This document shows positions 1 through 14,659 of a DNA stretch of 64,000 nt, in pieces. Each line of letters starts with the position of its first letter. Positions within the stretch are counted from its first letter, which is position 1. The DNA is from Flaccisagitta enflata. Its lineage: Eukaryota; Chaetognatha; Sagittoidea; Aphragmophora. Location of the stretch: positions 26,226,001 through 26,290,000 of the forward strand of contig OZ231126.1 of assembly GCA_965153355.1 (NCBI GenBank), read 5' to 3'. The translations under genes and the position numbers were made by a program. The notes beneath the pieces are model-generated. The model did not search any database. It was given only the letters and a program-made list of their open reading frames with translations, and was not told the origin of the DNA.

Positions 1-229
1 CATTGTACACACATAAGAATTTACAAAGATTGAATAAACAAACTTTGAAAAAACATACTAAATCTAGTCCAATTTTGATGAAATTTGAAGTGGAAGTAGA
101 CCACATTGTTAGCAGGCTGTGGTACAAATTTTTTTTAGCAGAAACAGCAAGTTTTCTAAAAAAAAATTTTGTGGTTTTAAGAATGAGGTAAATGAAGATG
201 AAATCTGAAATATAAATCAATGCTAAGGC

Positions 230-500
230 CGTAGTTTTTTACCAATCATCATGATTTTTTAACTGGGAACTTTTGTACATATGGTTCATCTCCAGTAAAA
301 TTTTTGTGAAGATTGAAGCATTTTTAGTCCCCCAAATTGCAAAAATATTCTAGGTAGCAGAGTATTTCTTATCCTGAGCAAGCTTACAATCAACCAATAT
401 TTACCCCACTAGACCTTATCTGAGTAGAAACGAATTTTGCCTAGTATTAGTAAATAGCACCATCAGACTACAGTTAAAAAATCATGACAAAACTCCCAAA
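230..500. repeat. AT-rich inverted repeat, possible old MITE
   Basis: CATGATTTTTTAACTG at 250-265 recurs inverted at 471-486. The surrounding 0.9 kb is AT-rich, gene-free and MITE-like in composition, but the ends and a target duplication could not be defined. Confidence 0.35.
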
Positions 501-779
501 ACTTTTTGCACAAGGCTAATTTTACTAAAAATGGTATTATTTTGATTTAGGATAAACGTCATCTCTGGCAGTCCAAAAAAGAGGTGACTTCAGTAAAAAC
601 GTGATAACGGCTAAAGTTTTTAACGGATTTTGATGAAATTTTAACCAGACATAGTCCAAATCATGGTCATCATTCACTGTAAATTTTATGCAAATTGGTC
701 AACATCTTAATACGTTTTTGCTCTCTCAAAATTTGTTCGGTTTTTTATTTTGCCATAGTTGATATATTTTGAGGTTCCT

Positions 780-862
780 TATAGTTATCATAGTATTTTG
801 AATTAAGAACGCTCTAAGAATGTTGAAGGCTTCATTTGGCCTCAATAATAAGAACATGAATC
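780..862. repeat. fragment related to the 53.7-54.1 kb MITE
   Basis: TTAAGAACGCTCTAAGAATG followed by TTGAAGGCTTC resembles the AAGAACATTGAAGGCTTG motifs inside the element at 53718-54060. Ends not definable. Confidence 0.35.
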
Positions 863-958
863 CTTCAAGAAAAAAATGAAGTTCTTTTTAAAAAAAAAAA
901 GTGTAGTTGATATACAGTCGTTTATTGATTACTTTTCAAATGTTGAACTAAGCTCTGT

Positions 959-1109
959 AACAAGGCCGGATACACGGCACTCCAGTCGCAGACGGTTGGG
1001 CAGGAGTAGTTATGCAAAAACCGCTCGGAATTAAAAAATGTGACCGACTGACGGATGGACAGATGGACGGACATGGCAAGTTGTTGAGTCGCGTCTCCGC
1101 GACAAAAAA
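959..1109 (+). repeat. hairpin-ended dispersed repeat, copy 1
   Basis: Starts AACAAGGCCGGATACACGGC, carries CAGTCGCAGACGGTTGGGCA, a (GGAC/GGAT)n run and ends with hairpin GTCGCG-TCTC-CGCGAC then AAAAAA. A second 5' end (AACAAGGCCGGATACACGGG) follows at 1117-1136. Confidence 0.8.
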
Positions 1110-1149
1110 TAGAAAAAACAAGGCCGGATACACGGGCCAAGACGGTGCG

Positions 1150-1500
1150 CCGAGCGTTATTTATTCATAGCTATTCCTAGCTCCATCAGACCTATCCCTA
1201 GCTCTATCAGACCATTCCTAGCTCTATCAGACCTATCCCGCCGAGCGTTATTTATTCATAGCTATTCCTAGCTCCATCAGACCTATCCCTAGCTCTATCA
1301 GACCATTCCTAGCTCTATAAGACCTATCCCGAGCTCCATCAGGCCTCTCCCGAGCTCTATCAGACCTTTCCCAAGCTCTATCAGACCTATCACCAGCTCT
1401 ATCAGACCTATCCCCAGTTCTATCAGACACATCCTAAGACCTATCCGACCTATCACCAGACCTATCCAACCTATCCCCAGCTCTAAAAGACCTAACCGTA
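1150..1500. repeat. 20-nt minisatellite (CTATCAGACCTATCCCTAGCT)
   Basis: About fifteen units, with a partial larger duplication (the 1150-1235 block recurs after 1242). Gene-free. Confidence 0.85.
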
Positions 1501-1507
1501 GCTGATT

Positions 1508-2520
1508 ATATTAGTATCATTTATGATATATATAATATATATGATATGATATATATGATATATGATATAATATATATGATATATATGATATGATATATAA
1601 GATATATATGATATGATATATAAGATATATATGATATGATACATGATATGATACATGATATGATATGATATATGACATGATATGATATGATATATGATAT
1701 GATATATGATATATGATATATGATATATGATATATGATATATGATATGATATATGATATATGATATGATATATATATGATATATGATATGATATATGATA
1801 TGATATGATATGATATATATGATACGATATATGATACGATATATGATACGATATATGATACGATATATGATACGATATATGATATATATGATACGATATA
1901 TGATACGATATATGATATGATATATGATTTGATATATTTAATATATATGATATGATATATGATATGATATATGATATGATATATGATATGATATATGATA
2001 TGATATATGATATGATATATGATATGATATATGATATGATATATGATATGATATATGATATGATATATGATATGATATATGATATGATATATGATATGAT
2101 ATGATGTATGATATGATATATGATATGATATATGATATGATATATGATATGATATGATATGATATATGATATGATATATGATATGATATATGATATGATA
2201 CATGATATGATATATGATATGATGTATGATATGATGTATGATATGATATATGATATGATATATGATGTGATCTATGATATGATATATGATATGATATATG
2301 ATATGATATATGATATATCATATATGATATATCATATATGAGATATATGATATATGACATATGAGATTTATGATATATGATATATGAGACATATGATATA
2401 TGAGATATATGATATATGAGATATATGATATATGAGATATATGATATTATATATGATATGTATATACGTTATGATATATGATATATATATGATATATATG
2501 ATATGACATATATGATATCA
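1508..2520. repeat. 1-kb AT-rich satellite (GATATGATATAT)n
   Basis: Units of 8-12 nt built from GATAT and GATACGATAT words fill a kilobase; locally the order is higher (GATATATGATACGATATAT). Open frames here (YHII/SYHI) are artefacts. Confidence 0.95.
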
Positions 2521-2595
2521 TTTGTGATAAATTAGTATCATTTATGATGAACGAAATGAGTTTTCTATTGATTTAAAACATTTTTAGCGATTTTT

Positions 2596-2670
2596 TATTC
2601 GAGCGTGACCGACGGATGGACGGATGGACGGACAGAGCTTCTTATAGAGATGCTATGGCGCATCTAAAAA
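2596..2670 (+). repeat. hairpin-ended dispersed repeat, 3' part
   Basis: GAGCGTGACCGACGGATGGA, a GGAC run, CTTCTTATAGAG and terminal hairpin AGATGC-TATGGC-GCATCT followed by AAAAA. Confidence 0.72.
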
Positions 2671-2722
2671 TCATCCTAGCATATTTCTGAATCATTTCCA
2701 GTGATTTTTGCTTCTTTTCGAG

Positions 2723-2817
2723 ATTTTCAACTCGAGCGTGACGTGACGTGACCGACCGACCGACCGACCGACCGACAGACAGAGCTAGTTATAGAGGTGC
2801 TATGGCGCACCTAAAAA
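2723..2817 (+). repeat. hairpin-ended dispersed repeat, 3' part
   Basis: TTTCAACTCGAGCGTGACGT, a (CGAC)n run, AGCTAGTTATAG and terminal hairpin AGGTGC-TATGGC-GCACCT then AAAAA. Compared with the copy 75 nt upstream, the third stem base and its partner have both changed. Confidence 0.75.
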
Positions 2818-2943
2818 TAGAAGCTAAGGGTTTGGTTTTGCATATGCACATTTTTCCCTCAGGAGTTTTTGTTTTTATTGGGCCTTAAACTTTTCCTTTG
2901 TTTTCTTTTCTTTTTTCATTTTTTTCCTTTCTTTTCTTTTCCT

Positions 2944-3094
2944 TTTTTAGTTGCGGACACGCAACTCTATAAGAGACTTTGTCCGTCGGTCGGTCGGTCG
3001 GTTGGTCGGTCATGCTCAAGTTGAAAAGTGGGAAAACGCATATTTCCGCCCCTGCCCACCCGTCCGCAACTGATGGCCGTGTATCCGGCCTTGT
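2944..3094 (-). repeat. hairpin-ended dispersed repeat, full copy
   Basis: On the minus strand it starts ACAAGGCCGGATACACGGCC, continues CAGTTGCGGACGGGTGGGCA and a CGAC run, and ends CTCTTATAG plus hairpin AGTTGCG-TGTC-CGCAACT then AAAAA. It is nearly the same as the copy at 52829-52995. Confidence 0.85.
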
Positions 3095-3099
3095 CCCTT

Positions 3100-4190
3100 T
3101 TCGTCTTTCCCTTGTTCCCTTTCTTTCTTCTTCATTTCTGAGGCCTGGGCCCCTTTAGTTTGTAAAGGGTGTATAAGCCTCTACAGGTACCGGAGTAGAG
3201 AGCATGATAGTTGGGAGAAGAAAAAAAATAGGTCTTGAGTTGCCCAGCGGGAAAAGTGAATGCTGCTTCCTATTTCCCATCGGGAATCCGCAATTTTTCC
3301 ATACAATGACTAAAAGAGAGACTAGAAGAGCCTAAAATTGGATGAATATTTTGCAAAAATGGAGAGAATTAGCTGAATTTCGCTAAAATTTGCTAAAATC
3401 TGCTAGAATTAGCTAGATTAGCTAGGGGTTTTGAAAAAAATCGCTAGATAATTCGCTAGGAGCTAGATGAGAAATTCTTGTCGCTAGGAGGTCCCGAAAT
3501 TCGCTAAAAATGGCGATAAAATCGCCAAATTAGCAGCAAAGGTTACCTAATTACCATCATTCAGTTCGTATTACTAGATGACGTCTTCTCAGGCTCGCAT
3601 TCGCGAGCTGTACAAACATAGTCAGAAAACATCGAAGACGCAAACGAAAACGGTAGTGCGAAAAGAAATTTAACAACCTTTATATTTGCCCAAGTGAATA
3701 TGAAAAATGCTGCATGAAGTATTTCAAGGCCGGTGGGTTGCCGAATATAATGAATGATACCTCGTTAAACAGAATTACTGTTCATGTTGAATGGAATAAT
3801 GTAAATTATTTATGTAACGATCAACGTATCTTCTTTCATTGGTACATACAAAATGTTGCTTAAAGCACTTCACTTCAATATGCAAATTAGTTTTTTTCAC
3901 CGGAGTCTGTATCAAGATCTGCATTAGGGCCATGCAGACACATGTGAGAGCAAAGGATTCTCGCAGATGTTGTCCAACTTTCATACAATGACGCATCGAG
4001 TCGTTCCAACTGTACCGAATTCTTAGAAACTTACAAACAGTAGTTATGAATTACTTAAGGTAAAGAAAATTAGTATTGGTAAGGAATCATTCAACGCGGC
4101 TTGTTTTTGTTTTACTTGGAGTTCTGCTGGTGGCTGGTTGTTGCTTTTTTTTCTCTTGATTTCTTCATTTTATCATTTTACTTTCCTTTC
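3100..4190. other. gene-free stretch
   Basis: AT-rich; a run of diverged GCTAAAATTTGCTAGA-type words at 3370-3500 is a short degenerate repeat. No open frame or splice-bounded exon that I can support. Confidence 0.5.
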
Positions 4191-4197
4191 ATATAGC

Positions 4198-4299
<102 letters not shown>

Positions 4300-5420
4300 T
4301 TTGAAGTGGATTTGTGAGAAAAGTAATTTCGCGGTGTCAAAGCTGAGAGGCAAAGTCAAGGTTTGAAGGTCGAAAAATCCAGAGCGCGACGATACAAGAT
4401 TGGCGCAGAAGTGGGTGGAGGAAGCGAAGGGGGAGGAGCAGGGGTGGGTGGAGGAAGCAGAGGGGGAGTAGGAGTGGGTGGAGGTAGCAGAGGGGGAGAA
4501 GCAGGAGTGGGTGGAGGAAGCGGAGGGGGAGGAGCAGGAGTGGTTGGAGGGCGAGGGAGAGGATTAGAAGTGGGTGGGAGAAGAGTAGTGGCTGAAGTGG
4601 GTGGGGGTCCGACGGATGTTTGCCTGGTGTCAGGACGAGGGGAAGTCGTCGAAATACACTCTAGAATAGAGTAGATGTACAGAAAATCAGTTTGACAGGC
4701 AAAACATTAACAGACAGATTAGGAGACTGGCACAGCAGGGCTTAGATAAAAAAAAGGAATTACTTAGCGGAAAGAGCAAGACAGAAGAGTTGAAAATATA
4801 AAAAAAAAAAACAGCCGGGACTTTGAGGAGAAACTTTGAGAAAATCAAGTTGCGAAATGATACTATCATTAATAGCCGAAAAATAGACAGAACAGACAGA
4901 ACTGAACGAAAAGAAAAAGAAAAGAGTAGATGCCAAAAAATGACGAGATAAAATTTGTGATATTGATGACCTTTCGTGATTACAAGAGGTAAGGACGAAC
5001 TTGAGACCTGGAGGGAGAAACTGAGTCTGAGACTAAGATGAGCCAAAGATTAGCCTGACGGTAAAAGCGGTTAAAGCGAAAAAGTGATTGAAGAACAGGG
5101 GGGGGGAGGGTAGATTGGGATGGAAAGGTTGGTAGAGAAAGGCATCGGGGGCTTATCAGTATTAGTTTATTTGTTGACTTTTCCCCCCAAATTCAAACTT
5201 CCCTCTTTTCCCTTCCCCAAATTTTCTACTGCTCTCTTTCCACATCCTCCAACCCTTCTCATTGCTTACCCCAAATTCAGACACCTCTTTCCCATCCAAG
5301 TCCCCCACCTTCAATTTCGAATGCCTCTTTCTCGTCCCAGCCCCCCCCCCCATCCCCTCTTCAATTTACAACGCCACAATCGCTAACCCTTCTCTTTGTC
5401 TTTCTCTTTTTCACTTACAG

Positions 5421-5501
5421 ATTTCATTTCCATTTCTTCAAAATTTGGATTCGATTCGGTGACAAACCAACACTTTTGCGGCAATCCACTTTTGTCAAAC
5501 G
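5421..5501 (+). CDS. orphan splice-bounded exon candidate
   Basis: A strong acceptor (TTTCTCTTTTTCACTTACAG, ends 5420) and a consensus donor (GTGAGTGCG from 5502) bound 81 nt. Two frames are open: one gives FKIWIRFGDKPTLLRQSTFV, the other SKFGFDSVTNQHFCGNPLLS. I recognise neither, and no phase-compatible neighbour exon was found, so it may be a pseudo-exon. Confidence 0.25.
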
Positions 5502-5726
5502 GTGAGTGCGTCAAAATCATACATTTGCTCTCTGATAGAATGAGTTATAAAGTAAGGTCATCGATAAAGATGAGTAAATTGCTGAAGGGCTTTACGGCAG
5601 TAAAAAGTCATCTACAATTACAGACTGTTAGACTGTTAGTGCGAAAGAGTGAATGGAATATGATGTTATCTATGTACAACTGAAGACACCAACACACGAG
5701 CAGAAGGCGATGTAGTTTTCTGAAAG

Positions 5727-5870
5727 ATGCCATTTAGACGGACAAAGGGACAAACGAACACACGGATAAACCGACAAACAGGCAAACGGACAAATGGACA
5801 AACGGAAAAACGGGAAAACGGACAAACAGAAAAACGGACCAACAGACAAACGAAACAATTGACAGCCCAA
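5727..5870. repeat. degenerate GGACAAACG minisatellite
   Basis: Tandem ACGGACAAACGAACACA-type units of about 8 nt; possibly derived from the GGAC run of a dispersed repeat. Confidence 0.6.
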
Positions 5871-6269
5871 CAGAAAGCTACAATTGGGCACTGCAAACAA
5901 AGAGTCATCACAAGATTATAAAATTTCCCACCAATTAATAAAGAAAATATTTTGCTATTAAAAAGAACTGAAAACAAAAGACCGTCCAGAGCTTCTAAGC
6001 TCGCCATTCTATTTAAAAAGCTCCACCTCCTTCATCTCCTCGTCCACCTCCTCCTCCTCCTCCTCCTCCTCTTTGTCAGTCCGCCTCAGCCATCCACTTC
6101 CATATTCAAACCGTCGCACTTAAATATCCTTCTTTACGATTTTCTGGCGCTCAACACTTTTACGATAATTTTTACGTCTATTTTTATCCCTTTTCCCTTC
6201 CCTCCCCGTTTCTGCCTTCCTTCCTCGTTTTATCCTCATTTCATTTCGCCCTCTTCCCCTCTTCCTTTT

Positions 6270-6310
6270 CCTTTCTTTTCTTTCTTCTTTTCTTTCTTCT
6301 TCTTTCTTTC

Positions 6311-6356
<46 letters not shown>

Positions 6357-6420
6357 CTTTCTTTCTTTCTCTTTCTGTCTTCTATCTTTCTTCTTTTCAC
6401 TTCCTTTCTGCTTCCTCTCT
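6270..6420. repeat. (CTTT)n tract
   Basis: Pyrimidine-rich strand dominated by TTCTTTCTTTCT; the open frame across it is low-complexity. Confidence 0.85.
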
Positions 6421-6525
6421 TCTACTCTTTTTATCTTTTTTTATTTCACTCTTTCATTATTTTGTCTTCCTCTTTGTGTTGTTAACCTTTTTTAATGGCA
6501 CAAAGCGAATAATCTGATAAGATAT

Positions 6526-6527
<2 letters not shown>

Positions 6528-6615
<88 letters not shown>
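6528..6615. repeat. (AG)n microsatellite
   Basis: About 44 AG units without interruption; a degenerate dispersed-repeat remnant (GATCGACCGACCGACCGAC) lies just after, near 6687-6712. Confidence 0.95.
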
Positions 6616-6616
<1 letters not shown>

Positions 6617-6972
6617 GGATACGTACAAGTAGTCCTAATCAATGGAGAAAAACAGAAAACAGAAAACATCTGACATGTGATACGACTGATCGACCGACCG
6701 ACCGACAAGGAGAGACAGATCAATTAAGACAGTGCCATCAATTTCAGCGGGACAGACGAAAAGAAACGGACAGAAGCCAAAAGAAGACAGTGCTATAAAT
6801 TTCAGAGGGACAGCGAAACAGAGACAGCACGTAGGCGTGATAAAGCGACTGCGTGCATCATTGTCATGCATCCTTTGGGATTCTAGTCTGATTATTCTTT
6901 TGTTTCCTTTTCTTTAGTTTATGTTTCCACGCTTACCCACTACAGTCGACAGAGGGCCATGTGCATATGAGT

Positions 6973-7068
<96 letters not shown>
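6973..7068. repeat. (AG)n microsatellite
   Basis: 48 AG units without interruption. Confidence 0.95.
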
Positions 7069-7070
<2 letters not shown>

Positions 7071-7689
7071 GGTCATAAAACCGTTTAAGCACCCTAGCCT
7101 CTTTAAACATGGCAATTACGTAACTAAACCACTATCATATCTTCTTGGAGCGTTTCCCTCTGTATATTTCAACATTCTCCAAAGGCTTTGACTAAAGACT
7201 ATGTTGATGCATGAATCAGCTATCGATAATCATAAATAAATCGACTCGGGATATCCCTGGCCTATTTGGTTTTCATCCGTCCCCTCTTTCAGCGTTTCCA
7301 CTTTAGGAGTCGCATTCCATCTCTTCCAATATCACGTCACACGATATCCGTTGATCCCAAGTCACACGATTTCAATTGAGCCCACGTCGATTCCGCCGAA
7401 TTTTTCGCCGGTGTTTCCGCCTTGATTCCCGGTCGGAGTCGTTTCGACGTAAGTCGTCGTGGCGACGTCGTCGATGTTGATATCGACGCTGTGAATATTG
7501 TTGGTGTTGGCATTGTGGTTGTCGATGTTGATCCCGTTTGTGTTGAAAATGATGGAGGAAAACGTCGAATTCCGACTTCCAGCCAGCAGGTTGTCCTTCA
7601 GCCGAGCCTGGAAATCCAGAGCAATATTGTCACCTACTCAACCCTCGACCTCATCTACTCCCAACTTCCCCCAACTACCCCCAACTTTA

Positions 7690-7915
7690 TCCACTCAACC
7701 ACCAATTTCATCCACACAGCCTCAATCTCAACTAATCAACCCCCAATTTTATCCACTCAACTACCAATTTCATCCTCTTAGCCTCAATCTCATTGACTCA
7801 ACCCCCAATTTTATCCACTCAACCAACAATTTCATCCACTTAGCCTCAATCTCATCGACACAACCCCCAATTTCATCCACTCAGCCTCAATCTCATCGAC
7901 TCAACCCCAATCTCA
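7690..7915. repeat. minisatellite 3' of the phosphatase gene
   Basis: About six 37-40 nt units of CAATTTCATCCACTCAACC and CTCAATCTCATCGACTCAACC. It abuts the phosphatase stop codon. Confidence 0.8.
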
Positions 7916-7923
7916 TGTGCTTA

Positions 7924-10692
<2,769 letters not shown>

Positions 10693-10699
10693 CTCGAGT

Positions 10700-11460
10700 T
10701 CTTAAACAAGATTATAACTGTTTGGGCGTGTTTCCAGTGATGGCAACAATGGCGATGTTTCCCGTTGACTGCGTCTACAGCGTGAACATTTCTTGCAGCC
10801 AACTTATGATGAAGTGAGCGGGCCTATGAAAGGAGCGTGCTATCAGAGCAGCAGAGCGCTGTGGAGCGAGTGAGCAGAGGGAGTGGTGCGAGTGAGCAGA
10901 GGGAGTGGTGCGAGTGAAAGAATGTAGCAAGCGGCCAAAATGCCCTTTGGAAACGCGATTGTTACGTTTAGAAACAGGTCCAAAAAGATTGTTTTTTCTT
11001 TTCTTTTAATTTCTTTTTCCCTTGAAGAGGAAAAAAAGTTATTCCCCCGATGTTCACGTAAAGAAAATAATTCCACTTCTTCTAGCTTTGTCTAACGACT
11101 AAGAAACTAAGTATGGAGCTTCATCAAAAGACATCTTCTATCGAGTTTTTATTTTCTTTCAAACCTATTCTTGGTGCAGCGACTCGGAGCGCCACGTTTG
11201 ATGATGTAGACAAGTTGATTGAGCTACTTATTTTTTTAAAACGCTTTAACCGTCCTTTAGTCGGTTGGGTAGTTTCTATAAAACTAAAAAAAATCTATAC
11301 GTTCATTACTGGCACACCACCTGTTAACTTTTGATGGTGAATAATGCAAAAGAGCTTCGATTTTCAGGGCAGAATGTTGCGTCGTTGTAGTTGTTACTTA
11401 AAGATTCTGTTCTTAAGATCCCTTTCACCCGCTCGCTGAACGTATTTCCTATTACTGCTT
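10700..11460. other. upstream flank of the phosphatase gene, no gene seen
   Basis: Contains the start-codon-proximal GC-rich sequence to about 10830, then a short AGTGAGCAGAGGGAGTGGTG duplication (10870-10915). A promoter is expected here but no TATA box or other element can be assigned. Confidence 0.4.
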
Positions 11461-11469
11461 TTCATGAGA

Positions 11470-11715
11470 GAGAACACACACTGCCCCAAATCCCACCACC
11501 ACAAAAAATACCTGTCACCCCCAATCACCCCATCATCACCACCAATTCACCTACACACTGCCCCAAATCTCACCACCACAAGAAATAAATACCTGTCACC
11601 CCCCAATCACCCCATCATCACCATTAATTCACCTACACACTGCCCCAAATCTCACCACCACAAGAAATAAATACCTGTCACCCCCCAATCACCCCATCAT
11701 CACCATTAATTCACC
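11470..11715. repeat. three-copy 80-nt minisatellite
   Basis: Unit carries CACTGCCCCAAATCTCACCA and CCTGTCACCCCCAATCACCC; three near-identical copies. Confidence 0.88.
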
Positions 11716-12023
11716 AAGAAAGTTTGACGTGACGGATACTATCTGAGTTGACACACTGTGGTTGGACTAAGCTGCCAGATACAGAATGGTGGAAAGCTAT
11801 ATTAAACACTTTATATGGATATTAGATTAAAGCCTCAAGATGGGAAATTTTTTTGTCGAACCTTTAAAGTTTTTTATTTCTCCAATAGATTAACTTAGTT
11901 AGAGGTTCGAAAATCGATGGATCAATTTGTTGAATATTCAATTTTTTGGCTCTTCTGGGATGTAAAACTTTTTTTTTCTTTTTACTTACTTAAAAAAGTT
12001 TTAATTCGCTTTACGCCATCATT

Positions 12024-12027
<4 letters not shown>

Positions 12028-12088
<61 letters not shown>
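12028..12088. repeat. (CT)n microsatellite
   Basis: About 30 CT units. Confidence 0.95.
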
Positions 12089-12090
<2 letters not shown>

Positions 12091-12286
12091 GTTTTCTCTT
12101 TTTTTCCCCTTTTTTTCTTTTCTTTGACTCTCTTTCCTCTCTGGAATGAATTTCCAATTTTGTTTCCACACACAGAGGATAATTCATTTTCTAATGAAAT
12201 AAGAAACAGGGAATGTGTGGAGTTAAGGATGAAGTGAAAAAGGGGAGTGAGCAGTATGAAGAGGGCTGTTAGATTAAAGGTGTATG

Positions 12287-12307
12287 TGTGTGTGCGTGCG
12301 CGCGCGC

Positions 12308-12404
<97 letters not shown>

Positions 12405-12475
12405 TGTGTGTCTGTGTGTCTGTGTGTGTGTGTGTCTATGTGTGTCTGTGTGTGTGTCTGTGGTGTGTCCGTGTA
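12287..12475. repeat. (GT)n microsatellite with a (CG) core at its left end
   Basis: Alternating purine-pyrimidine: TGTGCGTGCGCGCGCGCG then (TG)n of about 50 units and a TGTC-interrupted tail. This can adopt Z-DNA. A short (CT)n lies at 12593-12628. Confidence 0.95.
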
Positions 12476-12589
12476 TGTTAGGGGAAGTGATTTATGACTT
12501 GACTTGGTTGTAAGCATCTCAATTATCTGCGGATTATGGAATCGAATCCCTTAAGAATCTCCGCCCTCTAAACGCTCAGTCAAGGTTAT

Positions 12590-12629
<40 letters not shown>

Positions 12630-12631
<2 letters not shown>

Positions 12632-13240
12632 GCCTCTTTGCTATTCCATATTCTCGTTGGTTCAACAGAGTTAATGTAACCATAAATGCAAGGCCATCGT
12701 TTATTCCGCTTCCTCAACTTTCAACTACCATAAATGAAAAGACTTGAACCTGCCAAAAAATGGAAACCCTTTCGACTCACTATTAGTGCTGGTTTTGGCA
12801 GCGTTCTATTTTAACCTGGTATTGAATATAATGGCAGTATTACTCGCTGACTTACCAATTAATGGTAGCTTAGCCTAATAACCAATGAGAATTGTTCATT
12901 GAATAAACGCCTTAACTATAATACCTGGCTGCCAACCATCCTGCCAATGCAACCTATGAAAGATTCTAGATCAATGCAGTCAGCTGTCAACAAATGACCC
13001 ATCGCCCTCTGTCTTTTCTATCTCTTCAAACGTAACGCTAACACGCTGACATCTTCTAATGTTTTGTGATTCTAATGTTTTCCGACTTACGACTTCCGAT
13101 TCTTCCAATCAATCAGCTTTTTTTCCCAATTTGGCGGCTATCTTTCTTCATCCCTGATCACAGTTTATGTGAGTCATGTGAGTCTGTATATTTTGTTTGG
13201 CTTTATGTCGCCTTTTTCATTTTCATCTTGCGTCTTGTTT
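12630..13240. other. gene-free stretch
   Basis: Unique-looking AT-rich DNA without a credible open frame, repeat or splice-bounded exon. Confidence 0.5.
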
Positions 13241-13654
13241 AGTTAGCTTTCATCACAAAAAAAAAACGTTTCTTCTTTAACTCCGTTGATTTTTTTTCCT
13301 TTCTTCCTTCTTTCTCTCCTTTCTTTTCTTCTTCTCTATTTTCTTTCTCTTTTCTGACCATCATACGAAAAGAAGAGAAGAAAAAAAATCGTTGAAACTT
13401 CATCTTCTCTTTCGCCGGTGACCCGGAGGCCCGAACTCCAGCGCGAGGCTCCATACATATCAATGAGATTTCGGGCAGAAGAGCAGGGGAAGGAGGAAGA
13501 GAAGAAGAAAAAGAGAGGAGGAGGCGGGGTACAGAGGAGGAAGCGGAGAAGGAAGAGTTGGAAAAGAGAGTAGAAAGGGGAGAGGAGGAGGAGAGGAGGA
13601 AGAGGATAGATGAAGAAAGGGGCGAAGAGTGGGATGGAATGAAGTAGCGGCCGC

Positions 13655-13965
13655 GTGAGGCCATGATATGGAGGAAAGCATAAGAAAGGATATGTATACA
13701 CGACCCCACCAAGGGATGATTCTGGCTGAGGCCATGGTATGGAGGAAAGCGTTAGAAAAATTATGTTTATACAACCCCACAAAGGGATGCTTGTGGCTAT
13801 GTGAGGCTCTGATATGGAGGAAAACATTAGAAAGGTTACGTATATACAACGCACAAAGGGATGCTTCTGGCTGTATAAGGCTATGTTAAGGAGTAAAGTG
13901 TAAGAAAAGATACAAATAAATGGTCCACAAATGGATGCTTCTGGCTGTGTGAGGTCATGGTGTAG
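13655..13965. repeat. five-copy 73-nt minisatellite
   Basis: Unit begins GAGGCCATGATATGGAGGAA and includes CACAAAGGGATGCTTCTGGC; ends just before copy 1 of the minisatellite-bearing element. Confidence 0.82.
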
Positions 13966-13976
13966 AGGAGAGCATG

Positions 13977-14455
13977 AATAGTCGCAAAAGCGTTAGATGG
14001 TCAGCGGTACCCGTGCCCTGCTTCAGTGGGTTGTGGTTGGTGAGGAGAGGCAGCCTCAATCGATGACGCTTTCCACATATGGGGAATTTTCTTCTCCTCC
14101 TTCTTCCTCCTACCCCTCCCTTCCCAGCCTCCCCAGGCCCATATCTAAGCCTGGAGGCCCATATCCCAGCCTCAAGGCCCAAATCCCAGTCTTGAGGCCC
14201 AAATCCCTAGAGACTGGAATCTGGGCCTTACGGTTGGGATTTGGGCCTTGAAGGTGGGATTTGGGCCTCAAGACTGGGATTTGGGCCTCGAGGCTGGGAT
14301 ATGGGCCTCCAGGCTGAGATATGGGCCTGGAGGCTGGGGGGAGGGGGGGGGGGGTTAGAAGAAGGAGAAGAAGGAGAAGGAGAAGGAGGAGAAAATTCCC
14401 CATATGTGTGGAAGCATATGTCATCGACCCCTTTGGGGCCGCTGCCCAAAAACCA
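13977..14455 (+). repeat. minisatellite-bearing inverted-repeat element, copy 1
   Basis: Begins AGTCGCAAAAGCGTTAGATG then GGTCAGCGGTACCCGTGCCC. Inside, an inverted pair (CACATATGGGGAATTTTCTTC and its inverse) encloses about ten 20-nt units of AGGCCCATATCCCAGCCTC type that switch orientation near 14215. It ends with CGACCCCTTTGGGGCCGCTG CCC. Confidence 0.7.
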
Positions 14456-14659
14456 AACTGATGGTAAATTGTCTTGTCAAACTGAAAGGTGATTACTTTT
14501 GAGATTTAATATAAAACATAAACAAATGAACACTTGGCTAGTTGTCTAGTGGTCCTTAGTGGGAAATAAAACTCGTATCATTATATATAGAATTTACCAT
14601 ATCTTATCACTAAAGAACTATTGTCCAGTAATTTATCCCAACGTGAATAGTATTCCAAC

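Noticed and set aside
1517-2360. Long open frames of YHII/SYHI repeats on both strands
   Set aside because: They are translations of the GATATGATATAT satellite in several frames at once.
6687-6712. Another dispersed-repeat copy at GATCGACCGACCGACCGAC
   Set aside because: Only the tetranucleotide run is recognisable; neither end hairpin is present, so it is mentioned but not counted.
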